NCBI GenBank assembly: GCA_012839805.1
Contig: DUMU01000043.1
Location: 1 to 34,370 of the forward strand
DNA from: Bacillota bacterium
GTDB taxonomy: Bacteria > Bacillota > Limnochordia > Limnochordales > DUMU01
Direction: 5' to 3'
DNA: 34,370 bases
A program made the position numbers and the translations under genes. How positions within the stretch are numbered: position 1 is the first letter of the stretch; each line of letters starts with the position of its first letter. Below are positions 8,071 to 16,564 of the stretch, one piece after another. The notes below the pieces were generated by a model. It had not been told where the DNA came from and did no database searches. It saw only the letters and a list, made by a program, of their open reading frames with translations.

Positions 8071-9376
8071 GCTCAGAGCCCGTATTTTGTCACTCGTCAG
8101 GGAGTACTACGCTGCTCGATGGCCGAGTCAGCCGTTTCGGCCTGGGATCGACCCGATACCCGTGAGCGGCAAGGTGTTCGACGCGGAGGAGCTCGTGTAC
8201 TTGGTTGACGCGGCCCTGGACTTCTGGCTGACCGCCGGACGGTTTGCTGATGAGTTCGAGCGCGAATTCGCGCGGTTCATGGGGGTACGCTACGTTCTCC
8301 TGACGAACTCGGGGTCCAGCGCAAACCTTCTGGCCATTTCGGCCCTGACGTCTCCGCTCCTTGGTGAAAGGCGCCTGTGTCCTGGCGACGAGGTCATAAC
8401 GGTTGCAGCTGGCTTTCCAACGACTGTCAACCCTATTATCCAGAACCGTCTTGTTCCGGTTTTCGTGGACATTCACATTCCGACGTACAACGTCGACGTC
8501 ACCTGGCTGGAAGAGGCCCTGTCGCCGCGCAGCAGGGCCATCTTCCTAGCGCACACGCTAGGTAATCCTTTTGACCTCGATGCCGTCAAGCGTTTCGCGG
8601 ACAAGCATGGGTTGTGGCTGATTGAAGACACGTGCGATGCGGTGGGGGCCGAGTACGGGGGCCGGAAGGTTGGCACCTTTGGCGACCTGGCAACGGTCAG
8701 CTTCTATCCCGCGCACCATATCACCATGGGCGAGGGTGGGGCCGTGCTGACCAACAACCCGCTGCTGAAGCGTATCGTCGAGTCGTTCCGAGACTGGGGC
8801 CGCGACTGCTGGTGCCCGCCGGGAAAGAGCAACACGTGTGGCAAGCGCTTCGACTGGCAGTTGGGAGACCTGCCGTACGGGTACGACCACAAGTACACGT
8901 ATAGCCATATAGGGTATAACCTCAAGGTAACCGATCTGCAAGCCGCTGTGGGCGTGGCGCAGTTGCGGAAGCTCTCTGAGTTCATTGCCAAGCGCCGCCG
9001 CAACTTTGCTTACTTGAGAGCTGCCTTGGAGCCATTGCAGGATGTGTTCATCCTTCCGGAGCCGACTCGTAACAGTAATCCGAGCTGGTTTGGGTTTCCG
9101 ATTACTATCCGGGAAGGGACAGGCTTTTCCCGGAACGAAATGGTCCGGGCACTCGAAGCCCGGAACATTGCAACCCGCTTGCTCTTCGGGGGAAACCTGA
9201 TCCGTCAACCGGCATATCGCGGGGCGGAGTATCGGGTTGTGGGGCCACTTGTGAACACTGACCGCGTGATGAACCATACCTTTTGGCTGGGTGTTTACCC
9301 AGGTTTAGACAAAGAACAACTCGACTACGTGGGTAATGCCTTAAGCAGGGCTGTTCGCGTAGGGAACTCTTCATAG
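8054..9376 (+). CDS. rfbH: CDP-6-deoxy-L-threo-D-glycero-4-hexulose-3-dehydrase (E1), iron-sulfur PMP enzyme
   Basis: A 440-residue member of the DegT/AHBA-like fold that removes the C-3 hydroxyl of CDP-4-keto-6-deoxyglucose using pyridoxamine phosphate and a [2Fe-2S] cluster. The diagnostic motif C-X57-C-X-C-X7-C is exact: C194, C252, C254 and C262. The usual PLP lysine is replaced by histidine ([15 protein letters not shown]221), as in the characterised Yersinia enzyme. The N-terminus also has the family's [26 protein letters not shown] signature. It ends the coupled operon. E1 normally works with an E3 reductase (AscD/DdhD), which is not in this window. Confidence 0.97.
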   Translation: MTDAHELRARILSLVREYYAARWPSQPFRPGIDPIPVSGKVFDAEELVYLVDAALDFWLTAGRFADEFEREFARFMGVRYVLLTNSGSSANLLAISALTSPLLGERRLCPGDEVITVAAGFPTTVNPIIQNRLVPVFVDIHIPTYNVDVTWLEEALSPRSRAIFLAHTLGNPFDLDAVKRFADKHGLWLIEDTCDAVGAEYGGRKVGTFGDLATVSFYPAHHITMGEGGAVLTNNPLLKRIVESFRDWGRDCWCPPGKSNTCGKRFDWQLGDLPYGYDHKYTYSHIGYNLKVTDLQAAVGVAQLRKLSEFIAKRRRNFAYLRAALEPLQDVFILPEPTRNSNPSWFGFPITIREGTGFSRNEMVRALEARNIATRLLFGGNLIRQPAYRGAEYRVVGPLVNTDRVMNHTFWLGVYPGLDKEQLDYVGNALSRAVRVGNSS

Positions 9377-9643
9377 GTTTGACTGCAAACCGGCCGGTTG
9401 GCCCGGCGATGGGTTCGCGAAACTCGCTTCACATGCGCAATACAATAAGAGCAGCTTGTGGTTTAGAGAGCGCCTGTCCGCGCCGTGACAGTACCGAAGC
9501 GTAAGGCTGATAGTTTAGGCAAGGTTCAGCTTGTACCGACCAACTGCGACCGGCCTAGTGCCGCCCCCGAATTGCAAGGTCCGTTGTAGGAGGAAGGAGG
9601 AATTCTGAACTGCCGCGCGAATTGTCACAGCAATACCCAACGG
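9377..9643. other. Gene-free stretch between rfbH and the IS630 remnant
   Basis: No convincing gene. It includes the 12-bp palindrome AACCGGCCGGTT at 9388-9399 shortly after the rfbH stop, which has no T-run and is not a standard terminator. The remainder is probably the damaged left end of the IS630 element. Confidence 0.45.
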
Positions 9644-10469
9644 TTGCTGGCAAGGGTGAGCGCGGTGCTTTGGTTGGAAGAGGTGCCTCGACAGACCAGG
9701 AAGACGTTGGAGAAGGTGGCTCGGCGCGCTCGGGACGGGGTCGCACGGACCAGGGCTCGTGTGATCGTCTCCATGCTTCGATTTGAGAACATACCGCGAG
9801 CGGCACGCGAAGCTGGGGTTAGTGAAAGCTATGCTCGTAGAGTGGTACGAGACTTCCGGGAGAGGAAGTTGGAGGCCCTTCCTCCTAAGCACGGCGGGGG
9901 TAGACCTCGGGCGGTGTCCGAAGATCAGGCAAAGGCCTTGGCCGACCTGGTACGTACACCTCCCACGGTACTGAACCTGCCCTGGACTCAATGGTCGCCG
10001 AGCAAGATCCACCTCTATGCAACGAAAGCGGGAATCATCCCGAAGATCTCGCTTGAAACCCTCCGGACCACTCTGCTCCGGAACGAGATCACCTATCAGC
10101 GAACCAAGACCTGGAGGATGTCGAATGATCCCCAAAGTTCGCCCGAGTGCAAACGCGCTACAAGCAGTGTCCCGAGGACGGGGTGGCGGTTTGCGTGGAC
10201 GAATTTGGCCCACTGGAACTGCGCCCCTATGCGCGCCGGAGTTGGGCACCACAGAAACATCCTTACCGATTGCCGGCCACCTTCCATAGACCCTACGGGA
10301 CACGGCATTTCTGGCTGCTGCACCCTTGCGAAAGTTCGCTCTGGAAGGCTCGTTCCCGAGAACGCATCGTGACCTGCAACGAGCCATCCGTAGGTACTTG
10401 CGCTGGCGTAATGCCGATCCGAAGGACCCCAGGATCCTCAAAATCCAGAAAAGGGTCAAGGTAGCGTAG
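9644..10469 (+). pseudogene. IS630-family transposase, broken across three reading frames
   Basis: From 9644 one frame gives the HTH and linker region (RTRARVIVSMLRFENIPRAA, ESYARRVVRDFRERKLEALP, GGGRPRAVSEDQAKALADLV, WSPSKIHLYATKAGIIPKIS, TYQRTKTWRMSNDPQ). At about 10140 similarity jumps to a second frame with the first catalytic aspartate region (YKQCPEDGVAVCVDEFGPLE) and HRPYGTRHFWLL. Most of the DDE domain is then missing. The C-terminus resumes in the third frame (LQRAIRRYLRWRNADPKDPR) and ends at TAG 10467. At least one frameshift and one deletion make it inactive. I could not identify the terminal repeats. Confidence 0.85.
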
Positions 10470-10483
10470 ACCTCGGCGGCGAA

Positions 10484-10933
10484 TTGGCGAATTATATCGC
10501 CGGGGTGAGGTGGGTGCACGCCAAGATTGGTCCTTACGAAGGCGAGCGCTTGCAAAGGCTGCTGCGCCAGGGGAGCAACCCGGTGACCGTTCGTCGTGCC
10601 GAAATCCTCCTTGAGTCCGGACTGGGAGCCAGCGTCGAGGATTTGGCCAAGCGGTACCACATCCCCGAATCGTACCTCAAGGACCTGATCAGTGAATTCA
10701 ATACACATGGCATGGCAGCGGTAACCGCAGGGGTGCGGAAGAAGCGGACCGCAATGGTTCCGGAGGAGGTCCCCATCCTCATTGAACTCATCGAGATGCC
10801 TCCGGAGGCCGTCGGGTTACGGGAGAAACGATGGACAGCCTCCTTGCTTCGAGAGACGGCGCTGGCGCGGCGTTGGGTGGACGTCGCCGACCCCGAAGTC
10901 ATCGAAAAGCTTCTAGCCCAGCACTCGCATTAA
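10484..10933 (+). CDS. HTH-domain protein related to IS630 transposase N-termini
   Basis: A 149-residue frame from a TTG start, with no strong ribosome binding site. It contains a homeodomain-like helix-turn-helix (VTVRRAEILLESGLGASVEDLAKRYHIPE) followed by a second helical segment (PILIELIEMPPEAVGL, RWTASLLRETALARR, DPEVIEKLLAQH). This resembles the DNA-binding half of IS630-type transposases, with no DDE domain attached. It directly follows an IS630 pseudogene. It is either the first ORF of a two-ORF element whose second part is lost, or a stand-alone remnant. Activity is unknown. Confidence 0.6.
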   Translation: MANYIAGVRWVHAKIGPYEGERLQRLLRQGSNPVTVRRAEILLESGLGASVEDLAKRYHIPESYLKDLISEFNTHGMAAVTAGVRKKRTAMVPEEVPILIELIEMPPEAVGLREKRWTASLLRETALARRWVDVADPEVIEKLLAQHSH

Positions 10934-11163
10934 GCATCCACCCTCACGTCCCGTGGCTTCCAGAATTGTCTGACATCGTGCGTGTCAATCCGGGAGCGGC
11001 ACTAGCAACGCCGCGCCGCTACGAGAACCGTCAGAAAGTTGGTTCATTGGAAACGGGTGGTATGACCTCCGCATTTGACCTTCGCATTGGACGTGATTGA
11101 ACTGCTGGACAAGACGTCTGTGTACTCTCGATGACGTTACTGTGGGAGGAAACCCATAGTTCC

Positions 11164-12138
11164 ATGCTTGCAATAGGGGTGCCGACTCGCAATCAAGCGG
11201 GCTACTTACGTCACACGCTACAATCGCTGTTATCCCAGTCAATCCCCGTACCTATTGTGGTGTCTGACAACCACAGCACGGACGACACGCAAGGCGTGCT
11301 ATCCGAGTTCCGCGGAGCCGTGCGGGTTATTCGCCCGCCGCACCCCTTGTCAATGAGCGAGCACTGGAACTTCGTGGTCGCCGCGATCGAGGCTGAGTGG
11401 GTGGCTCTGCTAAGCAGTGACGACGTTGCCAAACCAAGCTATGCAGAAATCCTGCTTGAAGGAACGAGACGCCAGGAGGACGCTGTACTTGTTCGGGCTG
11501 CTTTTGAGCGAATAGACGGTTCGGGGAAGGTCTTGGGAACATCGCGGCTGCTGTCTGTACGGCCTGTTACTCAGCCTGCGCGTACTTTCACTGAACAGTT
11601 GCTTGGTCCAAAATGCAGTTTCGCTGCATTTGCCGTGCGTAAGAAGGTCTGGGAAGCTGTTGGCGGCTTCCCGGAGTCGTTGCACCTCTTCGCTGATTGG
11701 GGCTTATGGCTAAAGCTCTCGCCGCTTGGTGCTTTCGTGTATGTGGACAGGATTGCGAGTCAATACCGTGTAGCATATCGTCCTGGTTTGTCCCGGGAAC
11801 GGCTATTTCATGAACTGGAGGACGATGTAGTAATTTATAAAGAGATTATGCCGCATGTAGCAGCACAACTCATAAACGTCCCTCGAGGACTTGTGGACCG
11901 AGCGTCTCGAATACGGTTCCGGAAACGTCTAGCACATGCCAGCCAATTGTTACGTCCCGAGGAAACGGAAGCACGTAGGCTGGTAGCGGAGGTGCTCACT
12001 CCATGGGCCTCAGCGGTAGGGGGAGAACTTCTGCTCCAGCGATTTAAGGAGGGTGCGGTTTTGCGGGAGGCTGGCTTGGCTCAAAGGTTGCGAACGGTGG
12101 CTAGATCCGTGTACGAACGTATTACCCATCCGGTGTAG
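11164..12138 (+). CDS. Family 2 glycosyltransferase
   Basis: About 324 residues from ATG 11164, preceded at some distance by GGGAGGA (11144-11150); an ATG at 11131 is in frame but has no site before it. The GT-A fold is evident: LAIGVPTRNQAGYLRHTLQS at the start, VVSDNHSTDDTQ, and WVALLSSDDVAKPSYAEIL holding the metal-binding DD motif. VGGFPESLHLFADWGLWLKL is the acceptor-side aspartate region. It would transfer one sugar from a nucleotide donor to the lipid-linked repeat unit on the cytoplasmic side. It precedes the Wzx flippase gene on the same strand. Donor and linkage cannot be inferred. Confidence 0.9.
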   Translation: MLAIGVPTRNQAGYLRHTLQSLLSQSIPVPIVVSDNHSTDDTQGVLSEFRGAVRVIRPPHPLSMSEHWNFVVAAIEAEWVALLSSDDVAKPSYAEILLEGTRRQEDAVLVRAAFERIDGSGKVLGTSRLLSVRPVTQPARTFTEQLLGPKCSFAAFAVRKKVWEAVGGFPESLHLFADWGLWLKLSPLGAFVYVDRIASQYRVAYRPGLSRERLFHELEDDVVIYKEIMPHVAAQLINVPRGLVDRASRIRFRKRLAHASQLLRPEETEARRLVAEVLTPWASAVGGELLLQRFKEGAVLREAGLAQRLRTVARSVYERITHPV

Positions 12139-12195
12139 TTTGGATACAAGTGGGCAGTTTTCCTTTGGCTGCCGGAGTGGAACCTACTAGATGGC

Positions 12196-13911
12196 TTGGC
12201 GCGTAATGTATTGAGTTCTGTTAATCCGAGCGAGAATGTATCGACGATGACAAGTGACACTACTGGGAAGCTGATCCAAAGGGGCTTGGGCTGCGCAACT
12301 AATGAGAGCAGCAACGCATCCGACAATGTGGCAGCTAGGGCTTCCGGCGGACTTGTTGCGATGCTAGTCGGGCAGGCAGTGGTTGCGGCAGGAAACCTGA
12401 TGTTGGTTCCCGTGTACCTCACGCACTGGGGTGCACAGGTCTACGGTGAGTGGCTGACGATGTACGCGGTGGTGGGATACCTATCTAGCTTGGACTTCGG
12501 CATGTACACGGCGGTCGTGAACCGGCTTACACAACAATACGCACTGAAGGATCGGGCCGGCTATGCTCGAACGTACGCCACAGGGCTTCGCTTCTACGTC
12601 CTTCTCGCGACTGTGGGCCTTGCAGTGGTAGGGGCAGGTGTGGCGCTGACGCGCTTGAGCAGGTGGCTGGGCCTCCGGGAGACCCCACCTTGGCAAGCGA
12701 GTATAGTGATGCTGCTTCTAGCTGCGCAGCTCTTCTGGGCCATGCCCGTCGGCTTTATGGCAAGCGTGTATCGCAGTGCTGGCGACCTGTCCACGACGGT
12801 ATGGATTGGCAATGCCCAGCGGGGGGCAACATACGGGCTGGTTGCGGCGGCGCTAGTTCTTGGTGCAAACATGACCCAAGTGGCTGCCTTGCAGCTTGCG
12901 CCTCTTTTGGTCATCGGGTCTATTGTTTACTTTGCGTCGCGGCGACGGTTTGGTACATGGCTGGGAACCGGGCGCGATACCGATTGGTCACTGCTTCGGT
13001 TGCTTGTGGGGCCCAGCCTGGGCTTTCTGGCCGTGGTGCTGAGCAACGCGCTGGTACAGCAGGGGTCTGTTCTGTTGATCTCGTCAACCCTCGGCGGGGT
13101 TACGGTGGCCCTGTTTGCCACATCAAGAACGGTGATCAACCTGGTTCGACAAGGTGTGGGGCTCATGAATAATGCGCTGTGGCCTGACGTTACGACCCTG
13201 GACGCTCAGGGTCTACACCAAAGGCTCCGCCGGATGCATCATTTGCTGGTTGCCGTTTCAAGCGCGGCGGCTATCGCAGCTGCTGCCGCGTTGTGGTATA
13301 TAGGGGACGATATCGTTCGAGTGTGGACGTCGGTAAGGCTGGAACCTGACTTGCGGTTGATGCGTGCCTTGAGTCTGTGGGTGGCGCTTCAGGCTCCCTG
13401 GTTGGCGAGTTCGCTTGTCCCAGCAGCTTCCAATCGTAACACCAGGCTGGCCTGGTCCTATCTCGCCTCGGCCGTGGTGGGTCTCGTTACGGCCGGCCTG
13501 CTCCTGCGGAGCGTTGGCGTTGTGGGGATTCCACTAGGGCTCATGGTTGGTGAGGCCATAGCCTGCTACCATTTCGTTGTCAAAGATACCTGCACGCAGA
13601 TAGGCGAACCGTACGGGACCTTCGCGCGGCGCTTGTGGAGCCGCTGGGTACTTGTGGCCATGCTAACTTTGGCAGCTGGATGGCTTGCTTCACAGGTACC
13701 CGCGGGCTTCGCTCCCCTCCGGTGGGCGACCGTCGGTGCCTCGACAGGAGCGGCCAGCGGGCTGGTGTTCTGGTTTGCGTGGTTGGATGCACAAGATCGA
13801 CGAATCCTACGGTCGCAAGTGTTACGTAGGTTGCATAGAGCGAGGGCGATCAAGGAGGCTAAGGCTTTCTCGCCGCACGGGGCGAGTCATAATTGCGGCC
13901 TTGATCCTTGA
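12196..13911 (+). CDS. wzx: Wzx-type polysaccharide flippase (MOP/MATE superfamily)
   Basis: A polytopic membrane protein of up to 571 residues, with about 12-14 hydrophobic segments after a roughly 50-residue polar N-terminus. Early features match lipid-linked oligosaccharide flippases: LVAMLVGQAVVAAGNLMLVPVYLTHWGAQ..YGEWLTMYAVVGYLSSLDFGM, then a cytosolic VNRLTQQYALKD loop. It would move the undecaprenyl-diphosphate repeat unit across the membrane before polymerisation. The start is uncertain: the TTG at 12196 gives the longest form, while ATG 12247 also fits and leaves all membrane segments intact. Neither has a convincing ribosome site. The polymerase at 16564-17877 is the expected partner. 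Confidence 0.88.
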   Translation: MARNVLSSVNPSENVSTMTSDTTGKLIQRGLGCATNESSNASDNVAARASGGLVAMLVGQAVVAAGNLMLVPVYLTHWGAQVYGEWLTMYAVVGYLSSLDFGMYTAVVNRLTQQYALKDRAGYARTYATGLRFYVLLATVGLAVVGAGVALTRLSRWLGLRETPPWQASIVMLLLAAQLFWAMPVGFMASVYRSAGDLSTTVWIGNAQRGATYGLVAAALVLGANMTQVAALQLAPLLVIGSIVYFASRRRFGTWLGTGRDTDWSLLRLLVGPSLGFLAVVLSNALVQQGSVLLISSTLGGVTVALFATSRTVINLVRQGVGLMNNALWPDVTTLDAQGLHQRLRRMHHLLVAVSSAAAIAAAAALWYIGDDIVRVWTSVRLEPDLRLMRALSLWVALQAPWLASSLVPAASNRNTRLAWSYLASAVVGLVTAGLLLRSVGVVGIPLGLMVGEAIACYHFVVKDTCTQIGEPYGTFARRLWSRWVLVAMLTLAAGWLASQVPAGFAPLRWATVGASTGAASGLVFWFAWLDAQDRRILRSQVLRRLHRARAIKEAKAFSPHGASHNCGLDP

Positions 13912-13959
13912 ACCTGCGCCGGGTGGGTCGGCAGTGCAGAAATGTGGGCGCAGCGACGG

Positions 13960-14372
13960 TGACGCTGGTGCTAACGGTCGGCAGGTTCGACGGTCGGGTC
14001 CGGTGGAACGGCGATCTTGACTTGTGGATGCGCCTTTTTCTACGTTTCGATGCGGTGTACATCCCAGAGCCGTCATTCAATGGATGCCCCTAGATCAGGA
14101 TGACCTTCTGCGAGGCGTGAACTGGCGTAACCTTAACGATCTGGCTACGATTCACGAAGAGAACATCCGCCGGCTGCTATGCAGGCGAGGCGGTGAACAT
14201 GGCGAGGGCGCTTCGGCGCTTGGGACGGCCACGGGAAAAGCTGCGGTTGTGGTCTTTGGCGTGGGGCGACAAACACAGGGAGTGGGAGGGGGTGCGAGAC
14301 GGTTTGAGGGCAGTTTTCAGCGAGCGGACTCAGTTGTTCTCCGAGCGACCGGCGCGGCTGGACAGACGCTGA
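13960..14372 (+). pseudogene. Degraded family 2 glycosyltransferase fragment (C-terminal part)
   Basis: One frame reads GRFDGRVRWNGDLDLWMRLF and FDAVYIPEP, the usual C-terminal half of a GT2 catalytic domain. A second frame continues DDLLRGVNWRNLNDLATIHEE. The third carries ALRRLGRPREKLRLWSLAWG and DGLRAVFSERTQLFSERPAR, ending at TGA 14370. The nucleotide-binding half is missing and at least two frameshifts are present, so it is a dead remnant. The intact GT2 at 11164 is a different sequence, so this is not a recent copy of it. Confidence 0.65.
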
Positions 14373-14421
14373 GGGGACGGAACGCGGTCCGGTGAGTCGA
14401 GGGTCCTCCGACACTTTGTGG

Positions 14422-14540
14422 GTGACCATCTCCGCGTGGGGTCCTTACCACTACTTCGACCTCACTAGCGGGCTGGCCGCGCGGGAATGCTGGGCGAGCT
14501 CCTAATGGGTTACCCGAAGGCGAGGGCCCCCGCAGGCTTG
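14422..14540 (+). pseudogene. N-terminal remnant of a GT4-type glycosyltransferase
   Basis: From GTG 14422 the frame reads VTISAWGPYHYFDLTSGLAA, typical of the first strand and helix of GT-B enzymes. It then stops at TAA 14503. A one-base shift restores family-like sequence (GMLGELLMGYPKARA). The rest is lost where an IS1634 remnant begins, which suggests insertion followed by decay. Confidence 0.5.
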
Positions 14541-14654
14541 GGGCCCCTGTGATGTGGTGGTTTGCACATCCGGGAAGGGTCTACATATCTTTCGAGTACC
14601 TCGACGAATCGCCGCTCTTGCTATGCGGCCGTTCCTATCCAGCCGCCCTCCCCA

Positions 14655-15132
14655 GAGCGGCTGCGCGAGGAGATGGACAAACGGGCGCCTTTCATGCACA
14701 TCACCAACTTCCCGCCCAAGGAGCTGTCGGCCCGGGAGATTTGGGTGGAATGCAAGGTTCAGCCAGCGGCTGAGCGTCGCTTTACCTTGGTGAAAGACCC
14801 GGTCGTCGTCACCGGGGTCTACCTCAAGCGCCCAGATCAGGCCAAGGCGCTGGCTTACGGCTTCTTGTTGGCTTTGTTCGTGGTGGCCTTTCTGGAGTGA
14901 CGTATCCGCCAGGCCCTGCACGCGCAACACGACGCGTTGGTCGTGCCCGCCCACCGAGCGAGGGACTGGTCTACTATCCAGTCGATTCTGGGGTTGTTCC
15001 GATCGTTGCAGATCGTGCTGGTCGACGCGGGTCAAACGATGCAACGGGTCCCTCCCCCGCAACATCAGTCCGCAAACCTTGAAGGTGCTCCGCTTGGCCG
15101 GATACCCCGAGGCGCTTCCCACGCAGCGGTAG
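14655..15132 (+). pseudogene. IS1634-family transposase, C-terminal remnant
   Basis: The frame from about 14655 matches the end of IS1634-type DDE transposases: REIWVECKVQPAAERRFTLV, KDPVVVTGVYLKRPDQAKAL, AYGFLLALFVVAFLE. It is cut by TGA at 14898-14900, and the same frame continues RIRQALHAQHDALVVPA. After a frameshift the C-terminal segment ISPQTLKVLRLAGYPEALPT ends at TAG 15130. The catalytic N-terminal two thirds is absent. A member of the same family starts intact at 34199. Confidence 0.75.
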
Positions 15133-15268
15133 TCCATGACCTCAGCCATCGAAAAACCCTCGGTCACATAGGGGTGGGTGCGAAAAACGAGCTTCAGCCA
15201 TTCATCGCGGAGGCAACTCCATCGCTCAATGAGCAGATTGAGTTTCCAGCTATGCGGAGTGTCAAGAG

Positions 15269-16564
15269 ATGGTTCTAGTGGTCAACACGTCCTTTCGTGA
15301 ACTCGATCAGCTAGCGGCCGCGCTAGCGGAAAAGAGCCTTTTATCGAAATATGTTCGGCCTTATGCAAACCTAGGTCGCCCATGGGAGAAATGGGTTGCC
15401 CGGCTACCTGGCCTACACTCGGTCCACACAGCGTTCCTTGCCCGACGCAGACTTCCGTACCCGCTCCGTGTCGAACACGTCTGCCAGGCAGGTATCATGG
15501 CCGACTTTGCTATGGCGATGCACGCGCGCCTGCCATGGTATACCCCAGGATACAATGCAGTGCGGAAATTACTGATCTATGCCCGAATGAACGCCATCGC
15601 TCGATCCGCAGCGCGATTGCTGGGCCCTGAGCGGGCCGTCATTGCGAGTTGGGGTTGCGCCGAGCCTGTTTTCCGCAAAGCAAAGGCGCGGGGCGCCCTT
15701 TGCGTACTCGACTATCCGAGCGCGCACCATCGGTTTACGCGGCGCTATCTTCTTCAGGAGGCGGAAATTCAGCCAACCTTTTCCAGGACCCTTACTGACC
15801 ACGATCGTCCGGCGTGGCTTGAAGGTCGGGGCGACACAGAAATCCATATGGCGGACTACATTCTAGTCGGGTCAAGCTTCGCGCGCGACTCGTTCATCAC
15901 GGAGGGCGTGCCACCCGACAAGGTGGTTATTATTCCTTATGGCGTTGATGTGAGCCTCTTTGCGCCACCTGAGCATAGCGTGAGTCCCCGACGCCAACTA
16001 CGGCTGCTGTTTGTCGGCAAGATCAGCCAAGCAAAGGGTATTTCCTACCTGCTTGAAGCTGTACGGAGGCTTGACAGAGCAGATATCTCCCTCACATTGG
16101 TTGGACAGATTCAGGGCGATGGTAGGGTACTGGAACCATATAGGCACCTGTTCCGTCACGTTCCGCATGTTCCGAATTTCATGCTTCGGCATATCTACCA
16201 AAAAGCTGACGTGTTTGTATTCCCGACGCTGATTGAGGGCATGGGACTTGTTGTGCTAGAGGCAATGGCAAGCGGCTTACCAGTAATCACGACGCCCAAC
16301 GGCCCAGGAGATATTGTGCGTGATGGCGTCGACGGCTTTGTCGTCCCGCCCCGAGATGTCGATGCCTTGATTCAACGAATTGAGCTACTGAGAACGGATC
16401 GAGGTCTCCGCGTCGAGATGGGGCGTAACGCGAGAGAACGTGCCCTGCAGTTTACGTGGGATGAATACAGGAGCCGGGTGCTCAGCAAACTCACCACTTG
16501 GCTAAGCGGAACCATACACTCGGCTTCCGAGGAGACAGTGTGTCGTCTGGGATCCTGTGACTAA
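15269..16564 (+). CDS. Family 4 glycosyltransferase
   Basis: A 431-residue GT-B glycosyltransferase. The N-terminal acceptor domain starts VLVVNTSFRELDQLAAAL, a variant seen in some exopolysaccharide GT4 enzymes. The C-terminal donor domain shows VVIIPYGVDVSLF, RLLFVGKISQAKGISYLLEA, and the E-X7-E motif in EGMGLVVLEAMASGLPVITT. It acts in the cytoplasm or at the inner membrane face on lipid-linked intermediates. ATG 15269 has only a weak AAGAG before it. The stop overlaps the polymerase start (TAATG), linking the two genes. Donor sugar unknown. Confidence 0.93.
   Translation: MVLVVNTSFRELDQLAAALAEKSLLSKYVRPYANLGRPWEKWVARLPGLHSVHTAFLARRRLPYPLRVEHVCQAGIMADFAMAMHARLPWYTPGYNAVRKLLIYARMNAIARSAARLLGPERAVIASWGCAEPVFRKAKARGALCVLDYPSAHHRFTRRYLLQEAEIQPTFSRTLTDHDRPAWLEGRGDTEIHMADYILVGSSFARDSFITEGVPPDKVVIIPYGVDVSLFAPPEHSVSPRRQLRLLFVGKISQAKGISYLLEAVRRLDRADISLTLVGQIQGDGRVLEPYRHLFRHVPHVPNFMLRHIYQKADVFVFPTLIEGMGLVVLEAMASGLPVITTPNGPGDIVRDGVDGFVVPPRDVDALIQRIELLRTDRGLRVEMGRNARERALQFTWDEYRSRVLSKLTTWLSGTIHSASEETVCRLGSCD

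Noticed and set aside
9388-9399. 12-bp palindrome after rfbH as a terminator
   Set aside because: No T-run and no loop; too short to call more than a palindrome.
9515-10708. 397-codon minus-strand frame over the IS630 remnant
   Set aside because: The plus strand shows transposase similarity in three frames; the minus frame has no family features.
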